Below, piece by piece: positions 17,102-25,146 of a stretch of DNA of 64,000 nucleotides. The stretch comes from Saccharospirillum sp043196875 (GTDB lineage: Bacteria; Pseudomonadota; Gammaproteobacteria; Pseudomonadales; Natronospirillaceae): the NCBI RefSeq assembly GCF_043196875.1, contig NZ_JBEBMX010000003.1, forward strand, positions 124,001 to 188,000, given 5' to 3'. Below the pieces are notes generated by a model that had not been told where the DNA came from, made no database searches, and saw nothing but the letters and a program-made list of their open reading frames with translations. The position numbers and the translations under genes were made by a program. Positions within the stretch are counted from its first letter, which is position 1; the number at the start of each line of letters is the position of its first letter.

Positions 17102-19423
17102 TTAACCTGCCGGCGGTGGTGGCGCGAGAACTTCACGGGTGCCGTTATGGCCAGCAGCACTGACAATGCCTGCCGCTTCCATCGCATCGACCAAGCGGGC
17201 TGCACGGTTGTAGCCGATGCGCAGTTTGCGCTGTACCGAGGAAATTGATGCCTTGCGGCTTTGGGTCACAAAGGCAACTGCTTCATCAAATAGGACGTCG
17301 GCTTCCGGATCTTCGCCGCCTTCTTCAAGACTGGGAACGCCGGGTAGATCAGCATCCCCACCGCTGAGAATTTCCTCGATGTAATCCGGAGCGCCGCGTT
17401 TCTTCCACTCACTGACCACGCGATGCACTTCATCGTCATCGACAAAGGCGCCGTGGACACGCACCGGCAAACCAGTACCTGGCGGTAAATAAAGCATGTC
17501 ACCATGGCCCAGCAACTGCTCTGCCCCGCCCTGGTCAAGAATGGTGCGGGAGTCGATTTTCGATGACACCTGAAAGGCAATGCGCGTCGGGATGTTAGCT
17601 TTGATCAGGCCGGTAATAACATCCACTGACGGACGCTGAGTCGCCAGAATCAAATGGATGCCGGCAGCCCGGGCTTTCTGTGCCAAGCGGGCAATCAGCT
17701 CTTCCACCTTCTTGCCGACAATCATCATCATGTCGGCAAATTCATCGACCACGACCACAATAAACGGCATGGGTTCGAGTTCCGGCGCCGGTGCATGCGG
17801 ATCCAATTGCTGTGAGGGGTCATACAGCGGATCGCGAATCGGGTCGCCCGCCTTCTGAGCATCTGTCACCTTCTTGTTGAAGCCCGCCAGATTACGCACA
17901 CCGACAGAGGCCATCAGCTTGTAGCGACGCTCCATCTCGGCGACACACCAGCGCAGACCGTTAGCCGCATCTTTCATATCGGTGATCACCGGCGTCAGCA
18001 AGTGCGGAATGCCTTCGTAAACCGACAGCTCGAGCATTTTCGGATCGACCAGAATCAGCCGCACTTCCTCGGGTGTGGCCTTAAACAAGATGCTGCACAG
18101 CATGGCGTTAACGCCGACCGATTTACCGGAACCAGTGGTACCGGCAACCAACAGGTGTGGCATCTTGCCCAGGTCGGCACAGACTGGCGTACCGGAGATA
18201 TCATCGCCCAGCGCCAAGGTCAGAGGGGATTTGGCCTTATCATACACCGCTGAGCGTAGCACGTCGCTGAGCCGAACGATGTCGCGCTTTTCATTAGGAA
18301 TTTCGATACCAACGGTCGTCTTGCCGGGAATGATTTCCACCACCCGCACGCTCACCAACGCCATGGATCGCGCCAGGTCTTTAGCCAGGTTGGCGATCTT
18401 GGAGACCTTCACACCAGCGGCCGGCTGGATTTCAAAACGGGTAATCACCGGACCCGGTGCTACTTCGGTGACTTCCGCTTCGACGCCGAAATCTTTGAGT
18501 TTGATTTCCAGCAACCGCGACATGGCTTCCAGCGCTTCTTCGCTGAAGCCGCCCACACTGTCGTGTTCGCTGGACTGCAACAGACTCAGCTCAGGCAGCG
18601 CCGTATTGGCACTGCTGCCTTCAAACAACGGCTGCTGACGCTCTTTTTCGACGCGCTCACTGGACTTGGTCACGCGTGGTTGTAAAGGCTTGATCTGTGG
18701 TGGTTTACGCTTGGCCTGTTTTTGCATCTGCACTTCGAGATTGGCCTTACGCGATTGAATGACTTGCTGGCGCTGAATATCTTCATCTTGGCGGCGTTTA
18801 CGGGCGTGACGGCGATCGCGCAGGCGATCAAAGAGCCCCAGAAGACGACGGCCAACCGCTTCCATAACAGCCAACCAGGAAACATTCATCGCCACGGTCA
18901 GCGAAATAAACCAGAGCACCACCAACAGCAAGGTAGCGCCGGTCAGTCCAAGACTGGGGAAAATCAACTCCGACAGATGTCGGCCGAGCCAACCACCAGC
19001 GCTGGCATTGGCGGATGACGCAATATGCACCGTCGCTAAGGTGCAACTGGTTGCGACAAAAAGCACCCAACCCAGGCTGCGCACCGCAATCAGCACCGGA
19101 TTCCAATGCAGACCGGCGCGGCGATCACGAAAAGTCGCCCAGGCACGATAAAAAAAGATAACCGGCAAGCCATAGGCCAAGCCGCCAACCAGGCTGAACA
19201 GCAAAGAGGAAATCCAGGCGCCGGCGCGCCCCGCCAGGTTACGAATACCTTCACCGGCACCGGAAAACGCCCAGCCGGGATCGGACGGGTGATAACTCAT
19301 CAGCGCTATCAGCAGGTAGACGCCGATAGCGAGTGACAATAACAAACTGCCCTCAAGCAAAAGCCGTTGCTTGAGGTCGAGTACGCGGTCGTCGTCCCGC
19401 GCGCGTGCGGATTTCTGCGTCAC
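17102..19423 (-). CDS. ftsK: DNA translocase FtsK
   Basis: A 773-residue septal DNA pump for chromosome segregation and XerCD activation. The N-terminal part has four or five membrane helices (about 20-190). A charged linker of about 100 residues follows, then the RecA-like motor with Walker A GTTGSGKSVGVNAM and Walker B FIVVVVDEFADMM. The C-terminal winged-helix gamma domain (ISSVQRKLRIGYNRAARLVD) recognises KOPS. The linker is much shorter than in E. coli, as in pseudomonads. The start is taken as GTG at 19423 (SD AAGGAA), which avoids a non-conserved 27-residue extension. Confidence 0.95.
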   Translation of the reverse strand: MTQKSARARDDDRVLDLKQRLLLEGSLLLSLAIGVYLLIALMSYHPSDPGWAFSGAGEGIRNLAGRAGAWISSLLFSLVGGLAYGLPVIFFYRAWATFRDRRAGLHWNPVLIAVRSLGWVLFVATSCTLATVHIASSANASAGGWLGRHLSELIFPSLGLTGATLLLVVLWFISLTVAMNVSWLAVMEAVGRRLLGLFDRLRDRRHARKRRQDEDIQRQQVIQSRKANLEVQMQKQAKRKPPQIKPLQPRVTKSSERVEKERQQPLFEGSSANTALPELSLLQSSEHDSVGGFSEEALEAMSRLLEIKLKDFGVEAEVTEVAPGPVITRFEIQPAAGVKVSKIANLAKDLARSMALVSVRVVEIIPGKTTVGIEIPNEKRDIVRLSDVLRSAVYDKAKSPLTLALGDDISGTPVCADLGKMPHLLVAGTTGSGKSVGVNAMLCSILFKATPEEVRLILVDPKMLELSVYEGIPHLLTPVITDMKDAANGLRWCVAEMERRYKLMASVGVRNLAGFNKKVTDAQKAGDPIRDPLYDPSQQLDPHAPAPELEPMPFIVVVVDEFADMMMIVGKKVEELIARLAQKARAAGIHLILATQRPSVDVITGLIKANIPTRIAFQVSSKIDSRTILDQGGAEQLLGHGDMLYLPPGTGLPVRVHGAFVDDDEVHRVVSEWKKRGAPDYIEEILSGGDADLPGVPSLEEGGEDPEADVLFDEAVAFVTQSRKASISSVQRKLRIGYNRAARLVDAMEAAGIVSAAGHNGTREVLAPPPPAG

Positions 19424-19566
19424 CGATGTTCCTTTGCTAACCGAGACCGGACTTGGCCGATCGCATTCTACCCAAGGACAGACTCGCCGCGCATTGGCAA
19501 GCACCGTCCACTGCCCCTAAGATACCACAGACACTGGGGCAACTTATTGATACATCAAGCATTTTT

Positions 19567-20313
19567 ATGCCACAAATCGCCTGGCTGGACGCTGAACAGC
19601 CGCCTGACTTTCCGCCAACGAACACCGCTCTGAACTCGCCCAACGGCATTCTGGCGGCGGGCGGTGCGCTGCGCCCGGAATGGCTGTTAACCGCTTATCA
19701 ACGCGGCATCTTCCCCTGGTTCAATGACGGTGAGCCCATTCTATGGTGGTCGCCTTCGCCGCGCATGGTTCTGCTGCCCGGTGCCATGCAGCCATCGCGC
19801 AGTCTGCGTAAAGCCTTTCGGCGATCGCCTGTTCAACTCGCGGTGAACCGTAACTTTGCGGCGGTCATCCAGGCTTGCCAGGAGCCCCGTGCAGCTCAAG
19901 CCGGCACCTGGATCACCGAGGAGATCGTCGACGCCTATTGCGAATTGCATCGACTGGGCTGGGCGCACAGCATCGAAGTCTACCAAGAGGACAACCTGGT
20001 TGGCGGTCTCTACGGTCTGGGTATTGAAAAGGTCTTCTTTGGCGAAAGTATGTTTTCGCGCCAACCCAATGCGTCTAAATACGCCTTTCTGGCGTTGAGT
20101 GACTGGGCTGAACAGGCCCAGCTGCGACTCATCGATTGTCAGGTCTACAATGATCATCTGGCCAGCCTGGGCGCCGTTGAGATAGACCGGGAGCATTTCG
20201 AGCAGGCCCTTCCAGTACAGCGAATTCAGCTCACTATGCCCGGATCAGATCGACTCAATGCCTTGTTAACCCAACGCTTGGGTAATCCAAGTTCTCGCCA
20301 GGATTCACCATGA
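19567..20313 (+). CDS. aat: Leucyl/phenylalanyl-tRNA--protein transferase Aat
   Basis: A 248-residue cytoplasmic enzyme that adds Leu or Phe to N-terminal Arg/Lys, creating primary N-degrons for ClpS-ClpAP. The family core is evident: NGILAAGGALRPEWLLTAYQ, RGIFPWF, ILWWSPSPR, GTWIT, HSIEV, FGESMFSR and LIDCQVYNDHLASLGA. The ATG at 19567 matches the family N-terminus; an open extension from 19453 does not. It is coupled to the next gene by ATGA and encodes a partner of the clpSA system about 3 kb away. Confidence 0.97.
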   Translation: MPQIAWLDAEQPPDFPPTNTALNSPNGILAAGGALRPEWLLTAYQRGIFPWFNDGEPILWWSPSPRMVLLPGAMQPSRSLRKAFRRSPVQLAVNRNFAAVIQACQEPRAAQAGTWITEEIVDAYCELHRLGWAHSIEVYQEDNLVGGLYGLGIEKVFFGESMFSRQPNASKYAFLALSDWAEQAQLRLIDCQVYNDHLASLGAVEIDREHFEQALPVQRIQLTMPGSDRLNALLTQRLGNPSSRQDSP

Positions 20314-21089
20314 ATAATGCCGATGATGATCGAGACAACCAGAGCGATGACCAACAGCAAACCATCAAGCTGTTTCGTACCGGTGAGCATCGCTGCAGCT
20401 ACCTGCCCGAGCAGCAATCCCGAACGCTCTTCCTGGACCCGGAATTAAGCTTCAATACGGCGCTCTATGAACAGTTGATGCATCTGGGCTTTCGGCGATC
20501 GGGCCAGCACCTGTATCGGCCCGACTGTGAAAACTGTGGTGCCTGCCTGCCCTCGCGAGTCCGGGTCGACGCCTTTGACTGGAAACGGCGTTTTCGGCGT
20601 ATCCTCAAACGCAATAATGATCTGACACTGAGACGCCTGCCTTGCCGCTTCAACGAAGCACATTATCAACTCTATGAGCGCTACCTGAGCGAGCGTCACT
20701 ACGACGGCGATATGTACCCGCCCACGCGTGACAGCTATCGGGATTTTCTGGTCAGCCGACCGGACCTGGGGTTCATTCTCGAAATTCGCCATGGCGAACG
20801 ATTGCTGGCCGTTGCCTTTACCGACTTACTGCAAACCGGCCTATCGGCAACCTACACCTTTTTCGACTGCGACGAGGACAAACGCAGTTTGGGCACCTTT
20901 GCCATTCTCAGTCAGATTCAATTGTGTCGTGAACTGAAGTTACCTTTCCTCTATTTGGGATACTGGGTTCCAGGCTCTGCACAAATGCAATACAAAGCTG
21001 ACTTCAGACCGCTGGATATTCTTATCAATCGCCAATGGCGCACGCTCAGCGCTCAACTGATTGAAACCCTAAACCCTATAACTGACTGA
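20310..21089 (+). CDS. bpt: Aspartate/glutamate leucyltransferase Bpt (Ate)
   Basis: A 259-residue arginyl-transferase-family enzyme that in bacteria transfers Leu to N-terminal Asp/Glu, complementing Aat. The conserved cysteine cluster CENCGACLPSRV is at about 72-83, and the GNAT-like C-terminal part has LGYWVPGSAQMQYKADFRP. It overlaps aat by four bases. The aat-bpt-infA-clpA neighbourhood is shared with Pseudomonas. Confidence 0.95.
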   Translation: MNNADDDRDNQSDDQQQTIKLFRTGEHRCSYLPEQQSRTLFLDPELSFNTALYEQLMHLGFRRSGQHLYRPDCENCGACLPSRVRVDAFDWKRRFRRILKRNNDLTLRRLPCRFNEAHYQLYERYLSERHYDGDMYPPTRDSYRDFLVSRPDLGFILEIRHGERLLAVAFTDLLQTGLSATYTFFDCDEDKRSLGTFAILSQIQLCRELKLPFLYLGYWVPGSAQMQYKADFRPLDILINRQWRTLSAQLIETLNPITD

Positions 21090-21105
21090 TTTCGGCCCGA
21101 TTTTT

Positions 21106-21134
21106 TTGATCATTGGCGCATTTTCAGGCAGAAT
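21106..21134 (+). promoter_or_regulatory. Candidate infA promoter
   Basis: TTGATC (21106-21111), a 17-bp spacer and CAGAAT (21129-21134), about 83 bp before the infA ATG. The match is moderate; the site lies just past the bpt stop. Confidence 0.4.
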
Positions 21135-21216
21135 GCCCGCCGGTTTGAACTTTAAAAAAACGGGGCTGCGCGCCATCCCGCCCTGTTGCGACCCTCAGAG
21201 GACTGCAAAGAAATCT

Positions 21217-21435
21217 ATGGCAAAAGAAGACGTCATTGAAATGGAAGGGGAGATTCTCGACACCCTTCCCAACACCATGTTTCGCGTTAAGCTGGAAAAC
21301 GGCCATGTAATCACGGCTCATATCTCCGGCAAGATGCGCAAGAATTACATCCGCATTCTGACTGGCGACAAGGTCAAGGTGGAGTTGACTCCCTACGATC
21401 TGACCAAGGGTCGCATCGTCTATCGCGCCCGCTAA
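21217..21435 (+). CDS. infA: Translation initiation factor IF-1
   Basis: A 72-residue S1/OB-fold protein that occupies the 30S A site during initiation. The sequence is nearly canonical: MAKEDVIEMEGEILDTLPNT, then HVITAHISGKMRKNYIRIL and a C-terminal YDLTKGRIVYRAR. The ATG at 21217 has AGAGGA upstream; earlier in-frame starts add non-conserved sequence. A strong hairpin terminator follows. Confidence 0.98.
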   Translation: MAKEDVIEMEGEILDTLPNTMFRVKLENGHVITAHISGKMRKNYIRILTGDKVKVELTPYDLTKGRIVYRAR

Positions 21436-21457
21436 GCGCTCACTGCAATCTCGCATA

Positions 21458-21485
21458 AAAAAAGCACCCCTTGGGGTGCTTTTTT
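21458..21485. terminator. Bidirectional terminator between infA and clpA
   Basis: A stem of AAAGCACCCC against GGGGTGCTTT, with A and T runs on the two sides, between the convergent infA and clpA stops. It can end transcription in both directions. Confidence 0.85.
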
Positions 21486-21529
21486 GTTGTTGGCCACCGT
21501 CAACGGTAGCCATATAGCGACGGAGTGAA

Positions 21530-23800
21530 TCAAGCCGTCGCCACTTCTTCCTCTTCTACATCCAAGGCCAACTCGTCATCGCGTACCCGCAATTTGACGG
21601 TACCGCCTTTGGTCAATGGACCGAACAGGATCAGGTCGGCTAACGGACGCTTGACCTTGTCTTGAATCAGACGATTCATCGGACGCGCGCCCATATTCCG
21701 GTCGTAGCCTTTCTCAGCCAGCCATTCGCGTGCCTGCTCATCGACATCCAGCATGATGCCTTTGTCATCCAACTGAGCCTGCAATTCGGTCAGGAACTTG
21801 TCGACGATGTTGACGACAACTTCCATCGGCAAGGCACCAAACTGAACAATGCCATCCAGGCGGTTACGGAACTCCGGCGTAAAGCTGCGACGCAAGACTT
21901 CCATGCCATCGGTACTGTTGTCCTGAGTGGTAAAACCAACGGTGCGCTTGTTGAGCATTTCCGCGCCGGCATTACTGGTCATAATCAAAATGACATTGCG
22001 GAAGTCTGCTTTGCGACCGTTATTGTCGGTCAAGGTACCGTGATCCATGACCTGCAACAGCAAGTTAAAGACATCCGGATGCGCTTTCTCAATTTCATCC
22101 AGCAGCAAGACCGAATGCGGGTGCTTGGTGACGCCGTCAGTCAGCAGGCCGCCCTGATCAAAACCAACGTACCCTGGAGGCGCACCGATCAAGCGTGATG
22201 CGGTGTGACGCTCCATGTACTCGGACATATCAAAGCGCAGCAATGGAATGCCCAGCGATTCTGACAACTGCTTGCTGACTTCGGTTTTGCCGACACCCGT
22301 TGGACCGGCAAACAGGAAGGAACCGATCGGCTTATCCGCCGATTTTAAACCGGCTCGTGCCAGCTTGATCGCTGAGGCCAATTGCTCGATCGCGTTCTCT
22401 TGTCCAAAGACGGTCATCTTCAGGTTACGCTCCAAGCTTTCCAGCACTTCTTTATCGTTGCGGCTGACACTCTTCTCAGGAATGCGAGCGATAGACGCTA
22501 TGACCTTCTCGACATCGGGCACGCCAATCGACTTTTTACGGCGACTGGTTGGCAGCAGTCGTTGTGCCGCTCCGGCTTCATCAATGACGTCGATGGCCTT
22601 GTCCGGCAGGTGACGGTCAGTGATGTAACGGGCCGACAATTCAGCGGCCGCTTTTAACGCCTTATCGGTGTATTTGAGATGGTGATGCTCCTCAAAGCGC
22701 GACTTCAGACCTTTCAGAATCCGATAGGTTTCGTCCACTGACGGTTCAGTGACATCGATTTTCTGGAAGCGACGGGTTAAAGCGCTGTCCTTCTCGAAAA
22801 TGCCTCGGAATTCCTGGAAGGTTGTCGAACCCATGCAACGCAGCTCACCAGAGCTGAGCATTGGCTTAAGCAGGTTCGAAGCATCCATAACGCCACCCGA
22901 GGCTGCGCCGGCACCGATGATGGTGTGAATTTCATCGATAAAGAGAATGGCTTTCTCTTTTTTCTTCAGCTCTGCCAGCAAGGCTTTCAGGCGTTTCTCA
23001 AAGTCACCGCGGTATTTGGTGCCGGCCAGCAGTGCACCCAGATCCAGCGAAAATACCTGAGCGTTCTGAACGATGTCAGGTACATCACCATCAACGATGC
23101 GCTTGGCCAGGCCTTCAGCAATGGCCGTTTTACCGACGCCGGTTTCACCCACCAACAGCGGGTTATTTTTGCGGCGACGCGAGAGAATTTGAATCACACG
23201 CTCAACTTCATGCTCACGCCCTACCAGAGGATCGATGCGGCCGCGGCGCGCCTGATCGTTCAGGTTGGCGGCAAAGCTTTCCAGAGCACTGCCCTGCACG
23301 CCATCGCCACCGCCCTCTTCCTGCTGATCGCTGAAATCCTCATTGGGCTGAACATTTTCGCTCTGCACTTTGGAAATGCCGTGAGCAATGAAATTGACCA
23401 CGTCGATGCGAGAGATGCTTTGCTGCTTAAGGAAGAAAACCGCCTGACTCTCCTGTTCGGAGAAAATTGCCACCAACACATTGGCCCCGGTGACTTCTTT
23501 CTTGCCAGACGACTGCACATGGAAGACAGCGCGCTGCAGCACGCGCTGGAAGCCCAAGGTCGGCTGGGTTTCACGCTCGTCGTCTTCTTTGGGAATAAGT
23601 GGCGTGGTTGAGTCAATAAATTCGGTCAGGTCACGTCGCAACTGGGAGATATCAGCGGCACAGGCGTTGAGCACCTCAGCGGCGGCATTGTTGTCGAGCA
23701 GCGCCAACAGCAAATGCTCGACTGTCATGAATTCGTGGCGCTTGGACCGGGCTTCTTTGAACGCATTATTCAGCGTTAGTTCGAGATCTTTACTTAACAT
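21530..23800 (-). CDS. clpA: ATP-dependent Clp protease ATPase subunit ClpA
   Basis: A 756-residue AAA+ unfoldase that feeds substrates to ClpP. The N-domain (1 to about 145) starts MLSKDLELTLNNAF. The D1 Walker A GETGVGKT is at 218-225 and the D2 Walker A is GPTGVGKT near 495. The loop that docks ClpP reads VGF (in KRTVGFTTQDN), consistent with the IGL/F consensus. It lies 21 bp downstream of clpS on the same strand, so the adaptor and unfoldase are co-transcribed. Confidence 0.98.
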   Translation of the reverse strand: MLSKDLELTLNNAFKEARSKRHEFMTVEHLLLALLDNNAAAEVLNACAADISQLRRDLTEFIDSTTPLIPKEDDERETQPTLGFQRVLQRAVFHVQSSGKKEVTGANVLVAIFSEQESQAVFFLKQQSISRIDVVNFIAHGISKVQSENVQPNEDFSDQQEEGGGDGVQGSALESFAANLNDQARRGRIDPLVGREHEVERVIQILSRRRKNNPLLVGETGVGKTAIAEGLAKRIVDGDVPDIVQNAQVFSLDLGALLAGTKYRGDFEKRLKALLAELKKKEKAILFIDEIHTIIGAGAASGGVMDASNLLKPMLSSGELRCMGSTTFQEFRGIFEKDSALTRRFQKIDVTEPSVDETYRILKGLKSRFEEHHHLKYTDKALKAAAELSARYITDRHLPDKAIDVIDEAGAAQRLLPTSRRKKSIGVPDVEKVIASIARIPEKSVSRNDKEVLESLERNLKMTVFGQENAIEQLASAIKLARAGLKSADKPIGSFLFAGPTGVGKTEVSKQLSESLGIPLLRFDMSEYMERHTASRLIGAPPGYVGFDQGGLLTDGVTKHPHSVLLLDEIEKAHPDVFNLLLQVMDHGTLTDNNGRKADFRNVILIMTSNAGAEMLNKRTVGFTTQDNSTDGMEVLRRSFTPEFRNRLDGIVQFGALPMEVVVNIVDKFLTELQAQLDDKGIMLDVDEQAREWLAEKGYDRNMGARPMNRLIQDKVKRPLADLILFGPLTKGGTVKLRVRDDELALDVEEEEVATA

Positions 23801-23821
23801 GTCAACAGACCCTCTCGCAGA

Positions 23822-24169
23822 TCATTCGTCATCGACTTCTTCGACCTCACACACCAGGGGGTGCTCATTATCCCTGGAGTACTGGTTGACCATGGCCGCC
23901 TTGGTCTCGGCAATGTCCTTAGTATAGACACCGCACACGCCTTTTCCTTGTGTATGCACCGTTAACATAACCTGGGTTGCTTTTTCCCGGGACATATAGA
24001 AGAACGCCTCCAGGATATGAATGACAAACTCCATGGGGGTGTAGTCGTCATTCAGCAAGACCACACGATACAGCGGCGGTTGCTTGAGCTCTGGCTTGCT
24101 GGTTTCAAGCGCAACGCCCTGATCGTCGTCATCGTCCGGATCTTCCGGTCCCAGACGTGTCAAAAGCAT
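23822..24169 (-). CDS. clpS: N-degron adaptor ClpS
   Basis: A 115-residue adaptor that binds N-terminal Leu/Phe/Tyr/Trp degrons and delivers them to ClpA. The binding-site motif LLNDDYTPMEFV is at about 38-49, and VHTQGKGVCGVYTKDIAETK and NEHPLVC are conserved. An acidic run of Asp precedes the core, typical of the flexible tail. The ATG at 24169 gives a normal length. The frame stays open for 79 more codons to 24406, where an SD-like AAGGAG occurs, so the true start is not certain. The clpS/cspD divergent layout matches other gammaproteobacteria. Confidence 0.9.
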   Translation of the reverse strand: MLLTRLGPEDPDDDDDQGVALETSKPELKQPPLYRVVLLNDDYTPMEFVIHILEAFFYMSREKATQVMLTVHTQGKGVCGVYTKDIAETKAAMVNQYSRDNEHPLVCEVEEVDDE

Positions 24170-24701
24170 CTTTCGGGCCAATACAGGAGTTAGTGAGTCG
24201 TTGATGTCTGGATACCTCAACTTCATATCAGACTGCCCGTTATCAGTGAATGCATAGCGGATGAATTTACGATCGGGGACTCCATGCAGCTTGCCCTTGG
24301 TCGTTTTTTGCACGAGTGATGAACTGTGGTCGAACCCTGGTAAGAGCCCGGAAAACCCCGATCTGAACAGATCACCTAATGTGCGTCCGATCATAAGCTC
24401 CTTCAATGGGGGTTGACTTCATTGAATCAACGGCCAACCATTAGCCCGACGCCGAATCGTTTATTTTGTGATCAGCGAGCTCCAAATGAAGATTTAGGGC
24501 CCACTGGATTAGGCTGTACCGAGAGATCACAGAACAAACGATGATACGCCGCTGAACGTTAGCCAAGCTGTCTTCGGACCGCTCAAAGCCTCTTTCCCGG
24601 CTCTAAGCTAACGCATCAGCGACACGACGTCAGCGTCGGAAGTCATTTGGCTACCACAGTGACTTCCAGGCTCAGTCTAACGTGGTTGTAAGGAGTCCGT
24701 T
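24170..24701. other. Intergenic region between clpS and cspD
   Basis: A 532-bp divergent spacer. It holds the cspD SD (AAGGAG, 24691-24696) and an in-frame open extension of clpS to 24406 that uses several rarer codons (AGA, AGG, CTA). A weak sigma-32-like pair (GTTGAT and CCCCATTG on the minus strand) lies near 24408-24433. I see no convincing sigma-70 promoter or RNA gene. Confidence 0.4.
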
Positions 24702-24986
24702 ATGCCGGTAGGGAAAGTAAAATGGTTCAACAACGCCAAGGGGTTCGGGTTTGTCGTTTGTGACGAACACGAAGAAGACCTCTTCGCCCATTACTCCTCC
24801 ATCCAGATGGAAGGCTACAAAACGCTGAAAGCAGGTCAGGCCGTCGAGTTTGATACGGTCAAAGCCGAGCGAGGCATTCATGCCGTGAACATTCAAGTTC
24901 TGCCAGAGATGGCCGGTACTGAACGTTCAACATCTAACCGGAACGAAGCGAAGGAGCGCTCAACCAGTACCAGCGATCAAACCTAG
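24702..24986 (+). CDS. cspD: Cold-shock-domain protein CspD
   Basis: A 94-residue protein with one cold-shock domain (1 to about 67). RNP1 is KGFGFVVCDE and RNP2 is DLFAHYSSI. The extra Ser/Thr/Glu-rich tail of about 25 residues is unlike CspA and fits CspD-type proteins, which inhibit replication in stationary phase in E. coli. SD AAGGAG precedes the ATG. It is divergent from clpSA, as in E. coli, and followed by a terminator. Confidence 0.9.
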   Translation: MPVGKVKWFNNAKGFGFVVCDEHEEDLFAHYSSIQMEGYKTLKAGQAVEFDTVKAERGIHAVNIQVLPEMAGTERSTSNRNEAKERSTSTSDQT

Positions 24987-25053
24987 AAAAATAATCATAA
25001 AACTCACCCCACTGCATACGGTTGCAGTACGCCTGATAAGTTCAGGCTAACGC

Positions 25054-25088
25054 AAAAAGCCCTCCCAGTTACTGGTGAGGGCTTTTTT
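25054..25088 (+). terminator. Terminator after cspD
   Basis: AAAAAGCCCTC (25054-25064) pairs with the arm at 25077-25088, with an inner CCAG/CTGG extension and a TTA loop, ending in a T run. Confidence 0.88.
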
Positions 25089-25104
25089 GTTTGTGTCCAT
25101 CAAC

Positions 25105-25129
25105 AAAAAACCGCGCCGAAGCGCGGTTT
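25105..25129 (-). terminator. Terminator after icd
   Basis: AAACCGCGC (25108-25116) and GCGCGGTTT (25121-25129) with a tetraloop (TTCG on the minus strand), followed by a U tract when read on the minus strand, 18 bp past the icd stop. Confidence 0.88.
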
Positions 25130-25146
25130 GAAGAAGGCTGGATCGA

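Noticed and set aside
24408..24433. Possible sigma-32 promoter for clpS
   Set aside because: GTTGAT matches the -35 poorly and the implied start leaves a very short leader; mentioned in the spacer entry but not called.
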